DNA of 64,000 nucleotides from XYD12-FULL-36-8 sp964391015 (GCA_964391015.1 CAYMKU010000007.1:51307-115306), one strand, 5' to 3'. Shown: positions 35,503 through 46,278, counted from the first letter of the stretch. Notes: generated from the letters alone by a model not told the origin. Numbers and translations: made by a program.

Positions 35503-35739
35503 ATGCCAACCTATCAGTATAAGTGTTTAGACTGTGGTCACGACTTCGAAATGTTTCAGAATATGAAGGAAGACCCAATTAAAGAATGTCCAAAGTGTAA
35601 TGGAAATGTGAAAAGATTGTTGGGTACAGGTGCTGGTCCAATTTTTAAAGGAAGCGGCTTCTATCACACAGATTATAAAAATGCTAAGACTGAAAGCAAA
35701 GCATCTAAATCGAACCCATCTGATTCAAAAGAAAAGTGA
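35503..35739 (+). CDS. FmdB-family zinc-ribbon regulatory protein
   Basis: A 78-residue protein with the FmdB N-terminal zinc ribbon: MPTYQYKCLDCGHDFE, then CPKCNGNVKRLLG, giving Cys pairs 8-11 and 29-32. FmdB proteins are small putative transcription-related zinc proteins of unknown target. The second half is Ser/Lys-rich and likely disordered. Confidence 0.9.
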   Translation: MPTYQYKCLDCGHDFEMFQNMKEDPIKECPKCNGNVKRLLGTGAGPIFKGSGFYHTDYKNAKTESKASKSNPSDSKEK

Positions 35740-35766
35740 CATAGTAATAAGATCAAAAAGTTTAAA

Positions 35767-38700
35767 CTAAAAATCCGCACCTAAAGATAAATAGAATTTG
35801 GGCTTAGTAAATCCATCAACACTATAAGCCCATGCTACATCAAACCTAACAAGGAAATAGAGAAAAAATACTCTTGCGCCAACACCCGTTCCCATCAACA
35901 AGTCTTGTGTTATAATATTTCCTTTATCATTTCTACCAAAAAGTTTTAACTCCTTATCTTTGGTCCATGCGGTCCCTGCATCAATAAATGCAACACCCAA
36001 AATATTTCTAAAAAGAATTGGCAAAGCACCCGTTACTAAATATCTAATCAGTGGAAACCTGAATTCCATATTAACCAATGAATATTTTGTACCTATTTTT
36101 TGAGCGTAATCAAAACCTCTTAATGGTAATGCTGCTGTCAGAAAAGCAAAATCAGAAGCAGACTCTAGTGGAATATCTGTGGTTGCAAATGAACGATTTA
36201 TCCAATTCTCAATTCCACCGATAAAGAATCTTTGTGGATTGCTGCCTCCGGAATAACCTCCAGAATATCTTACAACAAACGAATAGTCTGTCCAGAATCT
36301 TAAATACCTTCTGTAATCTCCAACCATAGAATAAAAACTTAACCGTTTATCAGATAATCCTGGATTTCCATAAATATCAAACCGATAGCGTGAACCATCT
36401 ATTGGCGATGTGTATCCCCACAAAACATTATCGTGGACAAAACTGAGCGATGGAATAACATAAGAAACTTTTTCTACTGGTTCAGAAGGATTATCTAAAT
36501 TCTCTTGCGAAATATTCAGCCAGCTTAATCCAAAATCAACTCTTTTAAATCTGTTTAATGGATAACTCATGGATCCTACTGCTCCAAAATTTCTAAATCT
36601 CACTAAGTCGGAAAAAATTCCTCTGGTTAAATAGACAAATCGAGCTGTATGAAATGCTTCAATTCCGTAGTCAATTCTCTCAGGTAAGTAGTAATAAGCC
36701 AATCCATAATCGCTATTTTTCAAATCTATTTGGAGACTTGTTACACCAATCAACCTATGATTTCCTAAAACATCACTAAAAGATATTACCGTTGTTCCTT
36801 GCAAACCATATAGGGAGCTATAGCCTGCATTTGCATAAACTATATCAGGTGAAAAAGTAATTTTATATTTGTTCACCTTATAATTACCCTGTTTATCCAA
36901 ATTGTTTGCAAGATTGAATTTGGAATTATCTACACCGCTTGTATCTTTGGGCAGGTTAAAATCTGTACCAAAGACATAGTTACTAAAGTCAATCTCTACC
37001 GAATCACCATAAACTTTCGTAGTATCAACAATAGTTCCCACGTAAATTTCAAGTGAATCATTCGATGAACTTTTTAATGCTACAGAACTATCCCGTCCAA
37101 TAAATTCTTCTCCATTCTGCTGCCTTAATAAACTGGAAATATATAGTGTTGGTTCAAGTTTTTTTTCATCTGTGGTCAATTCAAAAGGATTATTCATTAA
37201 AAAGATATTAAATGCAGATTGATATAGCGATGTGAAGGATAATTTTTTTCCATCTTTGGATGCAGACAACTGATACAATCCGTTTAGCGAATTAGTGATG
37301 GGAATTAAATCATTCGGACTTTCAATAGGCACATACTCAGAACCAATTGCAGGTAGATTCAGTTTATAGATGTTGTTAATTCCATTTATATCAGAAATAA
37401 ACAACAAATATTTTCCGTCAGGGCTTGCAATGGGAGAAGTTTCATCACTAAATGGGAGTGAAGTTATTCTTTCAATTTTTCGATCTTCTAGATTAAGTGA
37501 ATAAATATCCTGCTGACTGTAATCGTGTCTGTATATTTTGAAACTGTCTGGCAAAATTTCTTTGGAAAGATTGTTAAGTCTATCTGAGGAGAAAAATATT
37601 TTACTACCATCAAATGACCATGCTGGATCGCTGTCGCTAAAAATATCATCTGTCAAATTATCAAGACGCTTAGTTTCAAAATTATAAAGATATATATCTG
37701 ATTGTTCTGCAGTATGCCCAACAAATGCTAAATTGTTTCCATCCGGTGACCAGGTAACGCTTTTAACTCCTTCAAGTGATAGTGGAATTATATCTCGCTC
37801 TTCTGACTCCACATCAATTACATAAACAACATCATAACCTCCACTTTTTGCACCAAGAGCGATTCTCTTCCCATCAGGTGACCACGATAAACTAGGAGTA
37901 AGAATATTCAGCTCCTCATAGTCTGCTGTTCGGTTTCCTTTAACAAGTTTCTTTATAATCTTTCCATCAACAGCACTCATAATGTAGAGATCAAAATAAA
38001 AATCTCTGTTTGATAAGAAAGCTATCTTATCTCCTTGCGGCGAAATTGCCGGACTTGTATTATATGTTCCTCCATCTTTTTTGTGATCAGTTAATCTTTT
38101 TGCAAACTCATCCGGATCTTTTCGTTTAGATATATCCGGCCAATAAATTCTCTTGATTTCCTTTTTCCATCGTTCGTTAAACTCTTCTAGGTTAAGTCCA
38201 AGAGCTTCTTTAAAGCCTGCATCAACACTTCCTGTGTTTCTGATTTTGCTAATCAATTCACCTATCTTTTCTTTACCGTATTTCCTATCAATATAATAGA
38301 AAACTGCTTGTCCGCCCCTATATGCAAAGTAACCATCTAAACTTTGAATGTCGGGCAAGTATTCGTTTATAGCAGCATCCCTAATAAACATATCGGTATC
38401 TACATCCCACCCTAATGCTTGATACTCAGCCATACCTTCACTAAACCAAGTAGGAATATTAATTGAGATATTATTTGAAATTATATTTTGAATTGAACCG
38501 CCGTAAAACATATCATTCATTACCGCATGCACAAGTTCATGATGGATGAGATGTCTGAATTTTTTGTACGAACCCATAAATTGAATAACTACCCTATTCT
38601 TGAATAGTTCCGTAAATCCTTCTATCCCTTCACTTAGATATTGATCAATCACATTTGTTTCTTGAAAATCGTTTTGTGAATTATAGATAATCATAGTAAC

Positions 38701-38940
38701 CCGATTATTGATTCTATAATTAAAGCTTTGTTGAATTGAAGTTAAAGCATTCTCGGCAGCTTTGGATGTAAATTCTGCAAGTGTTTCGCCATTTTGATTA
38801 AAATAAATATCAAAATGCTCTGTCTGTATATAGTACCAATCAAAATTTTTATATTGCACTTTGTTCTTTCCAAACTGCCCGAATAATACCGCCGGGAATA
38901 CAACTAAGAGCAAAATAATTTTTTTATAAATTGATTTCAT
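35767..38940 (-). CDS. Zinc-peptidase / TolB-type propeller / outer-membrane barrel protein
   Basis: This 1057-residue envelope protein has three parts. After a signal peptide (residues 1-21), residues about 30-200 hold a gluzincin-like peptidase domain: HELVH with His134, Glu135 and His138, then EGMAEY with Glu168 as probable third ligand. Residues about 270-580 contain PD40/WD40-like repeats such as ISPQGDKIAFLSNRD and WSPDGKRIALGAK, forming a TolB-type beta-propeller. The last 350 residues are beta-strand rich and end in FYLSLGADF with a terminal Phe, like a BamA/Omp85-type barrel. Similar multi-domain proteins occur in FCB bacteria. The metal site looks intact, so peptidase activity is plausible; its substrate is unknown. 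Confidence 0.85.
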   Translation of the reverse strand: MKSIYKKIILLLVVFPAVLFGQFGKNKVQYKNFDWYYIQTEHFDIYFNQNGETLAEFTSKAAENALTSIQQSFNYRINNRVTMIIYNSQNDFQETNVIDQYLSEGIEGFTELFKNRVVIQFMGSYKKFRHLIHHELVHAVMNDMFYGGSIQNIISNNISINIPTWFSEGMAEYQALGWDVDTDMFIRDAAINEYLPDIQSLDGYFAYRGGQAVFYYIDRKYGKEKIGELISKIRNTGSVDAGFKEALGLNLEEFNERWKKEIKRIYWPDISKRKDPDEFAKRLTDHKKDGGTYNTSPAISPQGDKIAFLSNRDFYFDLYIMSAVDGKIIKKLVKGNRTADYEELNILTPSLSWSPDGKRIALGAKSGGYDVVYVIDVESEERDIIPLSLEGVKSVTWSPDGNNLAFVGHTAEQSDIYLYNFETKRLDNLTDDIFSDSDPAWSFDGSKIFFSSDRLNNLSKEILPDSFKIYRHDYSQQDIYSLNLEDRKIERITSLPFSDETSPIASPDGKYLLFISDINGINNIYKLNLPAIGSEYVPIESPNDLIPITNSLNGLYQLSASKDGKKLSFTSLYQSAFNIFLMNNPFELTTDEKKLEPTLYISSLLRQQNGEEFIGRDSSVALKSSSNDSLEIYVGTIVDTTKVYGDSVEIDFSNYVFGTDFNLPKDTSGVDNSKFNLANNLDKQGNYKVNKYKITFSPDIVYANAGYSSLYGLQGTTVISFSDVLGNHRLIGVTSLQIDLKNSDYGLAYYYLPERIDYGIEAFHTARFVYLTRGIFSDLVRFRNFGAVGSMSYPLNRFKRVDFGLSWLNISQENLDNPSEPVEKVSYVIPSLSFVHDNVLWGYTSPIDGSRYRFDIYGNPGLSDKRLSFYSMVGDYRRYLRFWTDYSFVVRYSGGYSGGSNPQRFFIGGIENWINRSFATTDIPLESASDFAFLTAALPLRGFDYAQKIGTKYSLVNMEFRFPLIRYLVTGALPILFRNILGVAFIDAGTAWTKDKELKLFGRNDKGNIITQDLLMGTGVGARVFFLYFLVRFDVAWAYSVDGFTKPKFYLSLGADF

Positions 38941-38949
38941 GGTTATCTT

Positions 38950-41049
38950 TTATTGTTCAGTAATAATAAAATCTAATTCGGATTTTTCGTGATCAACTCG
39001 TACAAGTTTTACCCACACTTTATCGCCTAAACGATACTGTTTTTTTGTTCTCTTGCCAATTAAAGAATATTTTTTCTCATCGTAAACATAAAAATCTCCC
39101 TCCAAATCACGCATTCTTATTAATCCTTCCGCTAAGATATCAAGTATCTTAACAAATAAACCGAAATGAGTCACTCCAGAAATCACCGCATGGAAAGTTT
39201 CCCCCAGATGATTTTGAAGGTATTCGATTTGTTTTGCTTTAATCGATAATCGTTCAGCTTCAATTGCACTTCTTTCTGTAGAAGAAATATGTTCCGAAAT
39301 TTCTTTTAATTTTTTAGACGTATAAATACTCTTGCCGTTTCCTTCAAGATAAAGAAATAATATCCTATGTACGATCAAATCAGAATAGCGCCTAATAGGT
39401 GAGGTGAAGTGGGTATAATGCTTAAAACCAAGCCCATAATGCCCAATATTCTCTGGTGAATAAGCCGCCTTTGCCATTGACCGTATGGCTAATTCATTGA
39501 TAAGCGCTTCCTCTTCCTTCCCTTTTATTTGAAGCATTAAGGAATGAAATTGTTTTACATTTTTTGATGAGCCGGGGTCAAATGAATAACCAAGCGATTT
39601 TACAAACTTTGAAAACTCGATGATTTTTTCGGCATCGGGAAAATCATGTATTCGATAAACAAATGGCTTTACCAATTGCCCTTTTAAAGTTGAAATATGT
39701 GTTGCACAAATCTTATTTGCAAGGAGCATAAATTCCTCAACAAGCATGTTGCTTTCCATTGCATCCTTGCGATGTATCGCAATAGGTTTGTTATAATTAT
39801 CAAGGTCAAACCTAATTTCGGGAGTGGAAAATTCTATCCCACCCTCACGAAATCTTTTTTTTCTTAAGTTTTGAGCAATATTGTTCAACAAAAGTATTTC
39901 ATCATTCAATTCGCCATCGCCCCTTTCAATTATTTCCTGAACCTCCTCATAAGTAAAACGCCGTTTGCTGTTAATTACAGATTTCTTGATTTCATAATCT
40001 TCAACCTTCCCACGTTTTGTCATCTCAACTATAACTGAATATGCTAGCCTATCTTTATTGGGAACTAGGGAACATACATTATTTGACAATTTTTCCGGAA
40101 GCATCGGAATTACACCTCCAACAAGATAAACACTGTTCCCCCTATGTAATGCTTCCTTATCTAAATTGGAATTGACAGCTACGTAATGAGAAACATCCGC
40201 AATGTGAATTCCAACTTGATAATTCCCGTTTTCAAGTATTTGGATTGAAAGTGCATCATCAAAATCTTTTGCATCAGCAGGATCAATTGTAAAGACATTT
40301 TGCTTTCTGAAATCAACCCTTCCTTTCAAGTCTATACTAGAAGGATTATCATTTATTTTTTCCGCTTCTTCCAAAACTTTGAGAGAAAATTTAAATGGTA
40401 AATCGAACTCATATGCAATTGAAGAAATTTCTGCATCCCTGGTACCAGACTTTCCAATCACTTCAATAATTTCGCCCTCCGGATTTAGAAGCGATGAATC
40501 CCAGAATAAATTCCCAATTACAACCTTATCACCCTCCTTTGCTCCTTTTAGATTTTCCCTATCAACATAAATGTCTCGATGTATTTCGGGCTCATCAGGT
40601 TTTACAAAGTATGACACATGAGATTTTTTAAGTGCTCCGACAATAATCTCTCTTTTTCGGGAAATAACATTAACAATTTGACCTTCTATATTCTTGCCTT
40701 TTCGTTTTGCAAAAAGTGCAACCTCAACGGTATCCCCATGAAACGCAATCGAAAGATTCCGAGAAGCAATAAAAACATCTCCAAGTTTTTTATCTCTTGG
40801 AACAACAAACCCAAAGCCACCAGGACTAATTTGTAATTCGCCAATTATTTTTCCGGAAGAATAATTTTGATTTAGCTTATATCTTTTTCCATTTCTGGTT
40901 AGAAAATTTTCTTCATAAAGTTGATACAAGAAATGTTTCAACGAGATTATCTCTTCGGCAGAGGAAAGCTTGATCCGCTTTGCAATTTCTTTACTCTTGA
41001 ACGATGAACTGGAATTTTTCTTAAAGAAGGATATGATTTTCTTTTTCAT
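38950..41049 (-). CDS. rnr: Ribonuclease R
   Basis: The 699-residue RNase II/R-family exonuclease has a helix-turn-helix-like N-domain (1-60), two cold-shock domains (about 65-220) and the RNB core. The core motif TIDPADAKDFDDALSI carries the catalytic aspartates. A C-terminal S1 domain (GETFHAVISGVTHFGLFVKI) follows. It degrades structured RNA 3' to 5'. Its start ATG shares one base with the stop of tamB (TAATG), so the two are translationally coupled. Confidence 0.95.
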   Translation of the reverse strand: MKKKIISFFKKNSSSSFKSKEIAKRIKLSSAEEIISLKHFLYQLYEENFLTRNGKRYKLNQNYSSGKIIGELQISPGGFGFVVPRDKKLGDVFIASRNLSIAFHGDTVEVALFAKRKGKNIEGQIVNVISRKREIIVGALKKSHVSYFVKPDEPEIHRDIYVDRENLKGAKEGDKVVIGNLFWDSSLLNPEGEIIEVIGKSGTRDAEISSIAYEFDLPFKFSLKVLEEAEKINDNPSSIDLKGRVDFRKQNVFTIDPADAKDFDDALSIQILENGNYQVGIHIADVSHYVAVNSNLDKEALHRGNSVYLVGGVIPMLPEKLSNNVCSLVPNKDRLAYSVIVEMTKRGKVEDYEIKKSVINSKRRFTYEEVQEIIERGDGELNDEILLLNNIAQNLRKKRFREGGIEFSTPEIRFDLDNYNKPIAIHRKDAMESNMLVEEFMLLANKICATHISTLKGQLVKPFVYRIHDFPDAEKIIEFSKFVKSLGYSFDPGSSKNVKQFHSLMLQIKGKEEEALINELAIRSMAKAAYSPENIGHYGLGFKHYTHFTSPIRRYSDLIVHRILFLYLEGNGKSIYTSKKLKEISEHISSTERSAIEAERLSIKAKQIEYLQNHLGETFHAVISGVTHFGLFVKILDILAEGLIRMRDLEGDFYVYDEKKYSLIGKRTKKQYRLGDKVWVKLVRVDHEKSELDFIITEQ

Positions 41050-44000
41050 TAAAACTCAAACCTGTATTTAAGCCCAAGTTCATTAATCATTTCATTAATG
41101 TATTTTGTTTCACTCAATGCTTCTTTCCGTTCAAGACGCATGAAAAAATTTCGAGTGATAGGATATTCAATTTTAACATTTGCTAGTCCTAAATCCTGGA
41201 ATACCGCGGTTGATCCGCCAATTGAATAGCGGAATTTTCCAGCACGACCAGCTAAAATGAATTTTGTTTCGGTTCCAGTCTGTCTTATTTCTAAACTTTT
41301 GACATAATCACCAAGCTGACGATTAAGAAATCCTCCCACAATTGAACCAGCAAATGAGGTTGCATACGACGAGACATCAATCCTTTCCTGCTGACTGATC
41401 GCATCATCTTTAAATTTTCCAAGAAGCATAAACATTACAGCATCAGATGCGTCTTTTGTCTCATCTAAAACAAGTTGATCGCTATTCCTCGGTTTATAAT
41501 AAACAGCAAGCTTCTCAGATTGCTTTGCTAAATTTTTATCTAATTCCTTTAACGTACCTTTTATATTCATTTTAACAGCAACTTCAGTTTCTCCGCCTCC
41601 GGATTGTTCCCCTTCATTGTTAGAAGTGCTTCCTTCCTGATAGTAGTAATTTTTATAGATAGCAGTAATATCGAGGTAAGGGTTACTTAGTTCACTCTCA
41701 AATCTGATTTTTCCTTCCGCATTAAAGGTTTTAATAAACTCAAGCGTAGAGCCTTCAAGCAATTCAAGCTCACCTTGAGCGACTGGTTTTCCTCCAATGC
41801 TTTCATACTGGAAATTACCACGAAGAACTGCAATTAAGTTCTGATTGAACTCTCGTGAGAGTACATAAATAAATTCGGCTTCATCTTCAACTTCCACATC
41901 TATGCTATAATCAAACTTGCTCGACTTGGATGTTTGCTGTTCCTTCTCTAATGCACTCTGCTTGGATAAATTTACCAGATTTTCAAAATCAACACTTTTC
42001 GAATTGTTCTTAATTGTATCTTCAATAAACTTATAAATATAATTTTCTGAAGTGCTGGTATAAGAGCCCTGCGTTTGTGAATAGGTGAGTTTTGCAACTT
42101 CAACATTAATGGGTGCTTTTAGTTTTGCACCGTTCTTATCTACTTTTAGCTCAAAATTTCCCTTAGTAGAAATCACTAAATCACCGAATAAGTTTGGACT
42201 CACGTACTTAGATTCATCCCCTAAAACCTTCAGATTTCCATTCAACACGAATTGAGAATTTGTAATATTAAAATTTTCGAGTTCTGCTGTACCTCCACCT
42301 GTAATTTTTCCACCACCTTTAGTTCCCTCAGAATTTGCAAGGAGGAGACTATCAATTGCTAAATAATCTTTTGCAACAGTAAGTTTCAATCCAGCATTAT
42401 ATTCAAGATTGTTATATTTAAGCAGAAACGAAGCCTGATCGAGCGAAAGGGATCCGTCTGGATATGGTTCTGAGATTGTACCGCTGATTTGCACGTTACT
42501 GTTAAGTCTGCCTTTGAACTTACTTACGCCTGGAATTAAATCACCATACGGCGTAAGGTCAAGGTTATTGGCGGCGAAATTAATCTCGATATCTTCATCA
42601 TCTAAAATCTTTTTTTCTGTATCAGTAAAGGAAAGGTTTATTGGAATGTTGCCAATTATTTTTAATGCTGGAATTGATGAACCGCTGTACAAATCAAAAA
42701 ATTTAATATCAGAAGAAAATTTTTTGTTTGCATAATTAAAATTGCTTATGAGCTTTCCAAAGTTTTTGTCTTTGTAAGTTAAATCTTCACCCCTGAAGGA
42801 AACATTCATCAGAGGATTGGAAAAATTGCCTTCAATAATTCCATCTAGATTCATGTTTATATCAAGGAAACTTAAGCCACTTCCTTCAGAGAAAGTGTGA
42901 AAAAGATCTTTGCCTCGGAGATTTTTAACCTTCAAGCTTAAATTTTGATTCTCATTGCGTGCAAGAAACCCGCTTGCAGAAATTTCTCCGGCCGAGTGCA
43001 ACAAATTAAATTTATTAAAATCTATTCGATCTTCAGAAAAAGATATACTAAGATCATCTCGGTTCTTAATATCGAATCCCTTGTAAACCAAATCGAGATT
43101 TTTCACCATAAGCTCAATTGTTGGATTTCTTAGATTAGCTTTACATGTTAGTTCGGCAGATGCATAATCTTCAAGCTTTGATGCAAAACTTATTTCGGCA
43201 ATATTACTTCTCATTTTCAGATCGAACAGCATATCATATAGGTCAGTGCCAGCAAAAACACGATTCGTTTGAAACTTGAGATCAAAATCAATATCCTCAG
43301 TTGACTCAGCATAAAAGCTGTTGGTAAGAAGCAAATCTAAATTCAGTTTGGAAAGAAAATATACAGTGCCTGGCCCCCAATATTTAACATAATTTAAATT
43401 GGAATTTAGTTCTACTGATATGCTATCGTTATCATAGACCAGATTCCCCGAAAGGTCTCCATCTATCTCTAATTTTTTATTTTTTAGAAATGGACTAATA
43501 ATCCCAAAATCCTTTAAATCAACCAGAAATAAAATTGACACTTTCTCATTTGTTTTAGAATTCCTGTCAGCTACCCTTTTGATTAATTTATCTTGCTGCG
43601 TCAAGTTATCACTCAAATTAAATGATGGTAAAACTTCTGCAATTTTTCTAATGAAAGCACTTGTCAGTAACCCTGTTTCTGTGTTTATTACTGAAACAGC
43701 ATCAGACAACGAGAATTGACCTTTAAGCGTGATGTCAGCAATATCAGAAATGAAGTTGATCACCCTCTCATCATTATCATCAGTAAAAATGTCGGTGATA
43801 GTGTGAGTGCTATCAATCTCAATTCCGTTTATTTTCGACGGAGACAAATCAAAAGTTAAAAACATGTTCATTTTATCAGGATCAAAGTTCTCTCCTTCTG
43901 TTTTGAATTTAAAATTAAGATCTGTCGCTATGCTTGTGTCTTTCATTAATTTACCTAAGTCAAGATTACTAACTTTGCCAGCAGCTTTGTATCCTAAATT

Positions 44001-45578
44001 TTCCTGCAGGAAATCCAATGAACCATCTATTTCGGTAAGAGCATTATCCAAAACAGTTGAGAGTGAAAAACCAACCAGACCATTGGCTGCTTCAGCAGTA
44101 AGTGATAATGAATCAATTTTTATCCCTTCGACAATCGAACCTTCACTTGCGAGAACGATATTCGAGTTCATCTCTTTAGGAGAAAATCCTTTCCCGACAA
44201 AACTTCCTCTGAGATTCAACCTTGAGGAAATATTTGCAATCGGCAATAAATCAAAATCTCTTGAACTGAAACTAATGTCATACTCCGCGAGTGTTGGTTC
44301 CAAATTCATTTTAACTTCTGAAGAAAATTTTCCCCCATTTGAAGAAAGCAGTATTTGTGATTTGAAGTTCAAGGGTTTTCCTTCGAAAGTGAGAGTATCA
44401 ATTTTCACTTCTCCTAACCTATCAAAAACAGGAACACCAATTTCTGGAAGCAACTTATCAATATCTGATTGAGTAATAGTTGAATTTCTAAAATCTGCAG
44501 CAATAGTCATTTTATCAACATTATCAATATTCTGAAGAACAACTTTTGCTTCGAGATGAGTTTTTTCATAATCAAGAACCAATTTGTTCACGTCCAACTG
44601 AAGAAGATTGCCAGATGCTTGAAACTTGACACCCAATGCACCTTTCAACATATCAATGGGGGGAAGAAATGATGAGAGGTCATCAAAATTAAATTTCGGA
44701 CTGTTCAATGAAACATCAACAACAGCATACTTGATTTTCTCTACCATTGTGGAGTCAAAAATATTTAACCCATTTACCTTAGCATTCAAATTGATTTCTG
44801 AGTTCGATGTATTCACTGACAAATTGTTAACAAGTATTTCTTTTTCATTTATTCCCAATTCACCCGAAAGAGATTTTAAATTGAATCTTTCTATATTCGG
44901 TTTCATCGAGAGATAATCAATTTTTGTCTCATAAGTATTGTTATCAATATCGGCAAATGCTTTCAGCGAAAGAAAAATATCGTCAACCCTGAAATCATCC
45001 ATATTCATTGAAGGATAAAATTCTTTGCTTCCGATCTTATTATAATTTTGGAGTGAAAAATCCACATCGGTAAGTTTGAAATCAGCAACTTCAATTCTAA
45101 AAGGGAAATGTGATTTGGCAGTATCTTCTTTTTCTGATGGTGGGAATAATTTAGCAATGTTCAATTCGCCTAAACTATCTTTGATAAAAGCAATTTTTGT
45201 ATTCTTAATTTCAACTTTTCTAACGTAAATCGTTTTTAGAAAAATCTTCAGCGGGCTTGTTCGCAGCTCAATTGTCCCAGCATTTAGAAGAGTATCTTTC
45301 TCCATCGTTACAACAGTATTTCGCAAAATCAGTGATGTGAAAATTGTACCTTCTATCTTTTCAATCGAAACTCTGCCATTCAAGTTATCATTTGCTTGCT
45401 CAATAACGAAATCACGCAGCCAATTTCTGAATGTTTGCGTTTGACTGAAGCCAAAAAGAAAAACAAAAATGCCGAGTGATATAACACCAATGTATAAAAA
45501 CACGTTAACTATCCTTTGAAGAAGTGTCCTTCTCTTTTTCGGTTTTTGTTCAGTTTGTGTTACTTCTGCGTCAGACAA
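41049..45578 (-). CDS. tamB: TamB-like translocation/assembly module protein (DUF490)
   Basis: This 1509-residue protein has an N-terminal membrane anchor (LQRIVNVFLYIGVISLGIFVFLFGFS, after a basic stretch) and a very long beta-rich region with repeated D-x-N/K strands. The C-terminal DUF490/TamB domain is about 1150-1509 and ends LGLKYRFEF. TamB spans the periplasm to help lipid transport or outer-membrane protein assembly, usually with TamA/BamA. No BamA gene is adjacent, though the barrel protein at 35767-38940 is on the same strand. It is followed by rnr. Confidence 0.88.
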   Translation of the reverse strand: MSDAEVTQTEQKPKKRRTLLQRIVNVFLYIGVISLGIFVFLFGFSQTQTFRNWLRDFVIEQANDNLNGRVSIEKIEGTIFTSLILRNTVVTMEKDTLLNAGTIELRTSPLKIFLKTIYVRKVEIKNTKIAFIKDSLGELNIAKLFPPSEKEDTAKSHFPFRIEVADFKLTDVDFSLQNYNKIGSKEFYPSMNMDDFRVDDIFLSLKAFADIDNNTYETKIDYLSMKPNIERFNLKSLSGELGINEKEILVNNLSVNTSNSEINLNAKVNGLNIFDSTMVEKIKYAVVDVSLNSPKFNFDDLSSFLPPIDMLKGALGVKFQASGNLLQLDVNKLVLDYEKTHLEAKVVLQNIDNVDKMTIAADFRNSTITQSDIDKLLPEIGVPVFDRLGEVKIDTLTFEGKPLNFKSQILLSSNGGKFSSEVKMNLEPTLAEYDISFSSRDFDLLPIANISSRLNLRGSFVGKGFSPKEMNSNIVLASEGSIVEGIKIDSLSLTAEAANGLVGFSLSTVLDNALTEIDGSLDFLQENLGYKAAGKVSNLDLGKLMKDTSIATDLNFKFKTEGENFDPDKMNMFLTFDLSPSKINGIEIDSTHTITDIFTDDNDERVINFISDIADITLKGQFSLSDAVSVINTETGLLTSAFIRKIAEVLPSFNLSDNLTQQDKLIKRVADRNSKTNEKVSILFLVDLKDFGIISPFLKNKKLEIDGDLSGNLVYDNDSISVELNSNLNYVKYWGPGTVYFLSKLNLDLLLTNSFYAESTEDIDFDLKFQTNRVFAGTDLYDMLFDLKMRSNIAEISFASKLEDYASAELTCKANLRNPTIELMVKNLDLVYKGFDIKNRDDLSISFSEDRIDFNKFNLLHSAGEISASGFLARNENQNLSLKVKNLRGKDLFHTFSEGSGLSFLDINMNLDGIIEGNFSNPLMNVSFRGEDLTYKDKNFGKLISNFNYANKKFSSDIKFFDLYSGSSIPALKIIGNIPINLSFTDTEKKILDDEDIEINFAANNLDLTPYGDLIPGVSKFKGRLNSNVQISGTISEPYPDGSLSLDQASFLLKYNNLEYNAGLKLTVAKDYLAIDSLLLANSEGTKGGGKITGGGTAELENFNITNSQFVLNGNLKVLGDESKYVSPNLFGDLVISTKGNFELKVDKNGAKLKAPINVEVAKLTYSQTQGSYTSTSENYIYKFIEDTIKNNSKSVDFENLVNLSKQSALEKEQQTSKSSKFDYSIDVEVEDEAEFIYVLSREFNQNLIAVLRGNFQYESIGGKPVAQGELELLEGSTLEFIKTFNAEGKIRFESELSNPYLDITAIYKNYYYQEGSTSNNEGEQSGGGETEVAVKMNIKGTLKELDKNLAKQSEKLAVYYKPRNSDQLVLDETKDASDAVMFMLLGKFKDDAISQQERIDVSSYATSFAGSIVGGFLNRQLGDYVKSLEIRQTGTETKFILAGRAGKFRYSIGGSTAVFQDLGLANVKIEYPITRNFFMRLERKEALSETKYINEMINELGLKYRFEF

Positions 45579-45660
45579 TTTTTTAGAGAAATGTATTTAT
45601 TTTTGGAAACTTTTTAGTTAGGATATAGATATTAATTGACTAAAAAAATATTGAAATACA

Positions 45661-46140
45661 TTAACCACAATATTTTTCTTTGATTAACTCAATGATCTTT
45701 GAAGTAGATTGATTATTAACAAATTCAATTGTCTTAACTTCGCCTCCGTTCTGTTCGACTATCTCGCGTCCAACTATTTTGTCAATTGGCCAATCAGCAC
45801 CTTTCACCAAAACATCCGGAATAAGTTCGTCAATTAATTTTGCTGGTGTATCTTCATCAAAAAGAACAACATGATCAACAGGTTTTAAGCTCGAAATGAT
45901 AAATGCTCTCTCATCTTGTTTAAGTATTGGACGCTTGTCGCCTTTAATTCTTTTCACCGAAGCATCAGAATTCATTCCAACAATTAATACATCTCCAAGC
46001 TTTCGGGATTTTGTAAGATAATCCACATGACCAGCATGAATGATATCAAAAACGCCGTTTGTGAAAACAACTTTTTTATTTTGCTGTTTGAATTGCTTTC
46101 GTAAAGATTTTAGTTCTAATAAAGTTTTAACATGACTCAT
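45661..46140 (-). CDS. rfaE2: ADP-heptose synthase adenylyltransferase domain (split HldE C-terminal)
   Basis: A 159-residue nucleotidyltransferase of the cytidylyltransferase fold: VFTNGVFDIIHAGHVDYLTKSR with the HxGH-like HAGH motif, DVLIVGMNSDASVKRIKGDKRPI, VDHVVLFDEDTP. It joins AMP to D-glycero-D-manno-heptose 1-phosphate. In enteric bacteria this is the C-terminal half of bifunctional HldE; here it is a separate gene behind its kinase. Its true relation to the kinase is masked by the assembly gap: after collapsing the gap, stop and start overlap as ATGA. Confidence 0.95.
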   Translation of the reverse strand: MSHVKTLLELKSLRKQFKQQNKKVVFTNGVFDIIHAGHVDYLTKSRKLGDVLIVGMNSDASVKRIKGDKRPILKQDERAFIISSLKPVDHVVLFDEDTPAKLIDELIPDVLVKGADWPIDKIVGREIVEQNGGEVKTIEFVNNQSTSKIIELIKEKYCG

Positions 46141-46178
46141 TTATGATCTTCACTTATTGTTTTGAACAAACGCTCTAT

Positions 46179-46278
46179 NNNNNNNNNNNNNNNNNNNNNN
46201 NNNNNNNNNNNNNNNNNNNNNNNNNNNNNNNNNNNNNNNNNNNNNNNNNNNNNNNNNNNNNNNNNNNNNNNNNNNNNN
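46179..46278. other. Assembly gap of 100 Ns, likely artefact with 55-bp overlapping flanks
   Basis: Exactly 100 N bases separate two copies of the same 55 bases: 46124-46178 before and 46279-46333 after the gap. This is what a scaffolder leaves when two contigs overlap and are not merged. Removing the 155 bases gives a continuous locus in which rfaE1 and rfaE2 overlap by four bases (ATGA). Confidence 0.93.

Noticed and set aside
43807..44472. A 221-codon frame on the plus strand
   Set aside because: It lies wholly antisense inside the tamB coding sequence, is Ser/Lys-rich as expected from the complement of that sequence, and has no start region of its own.
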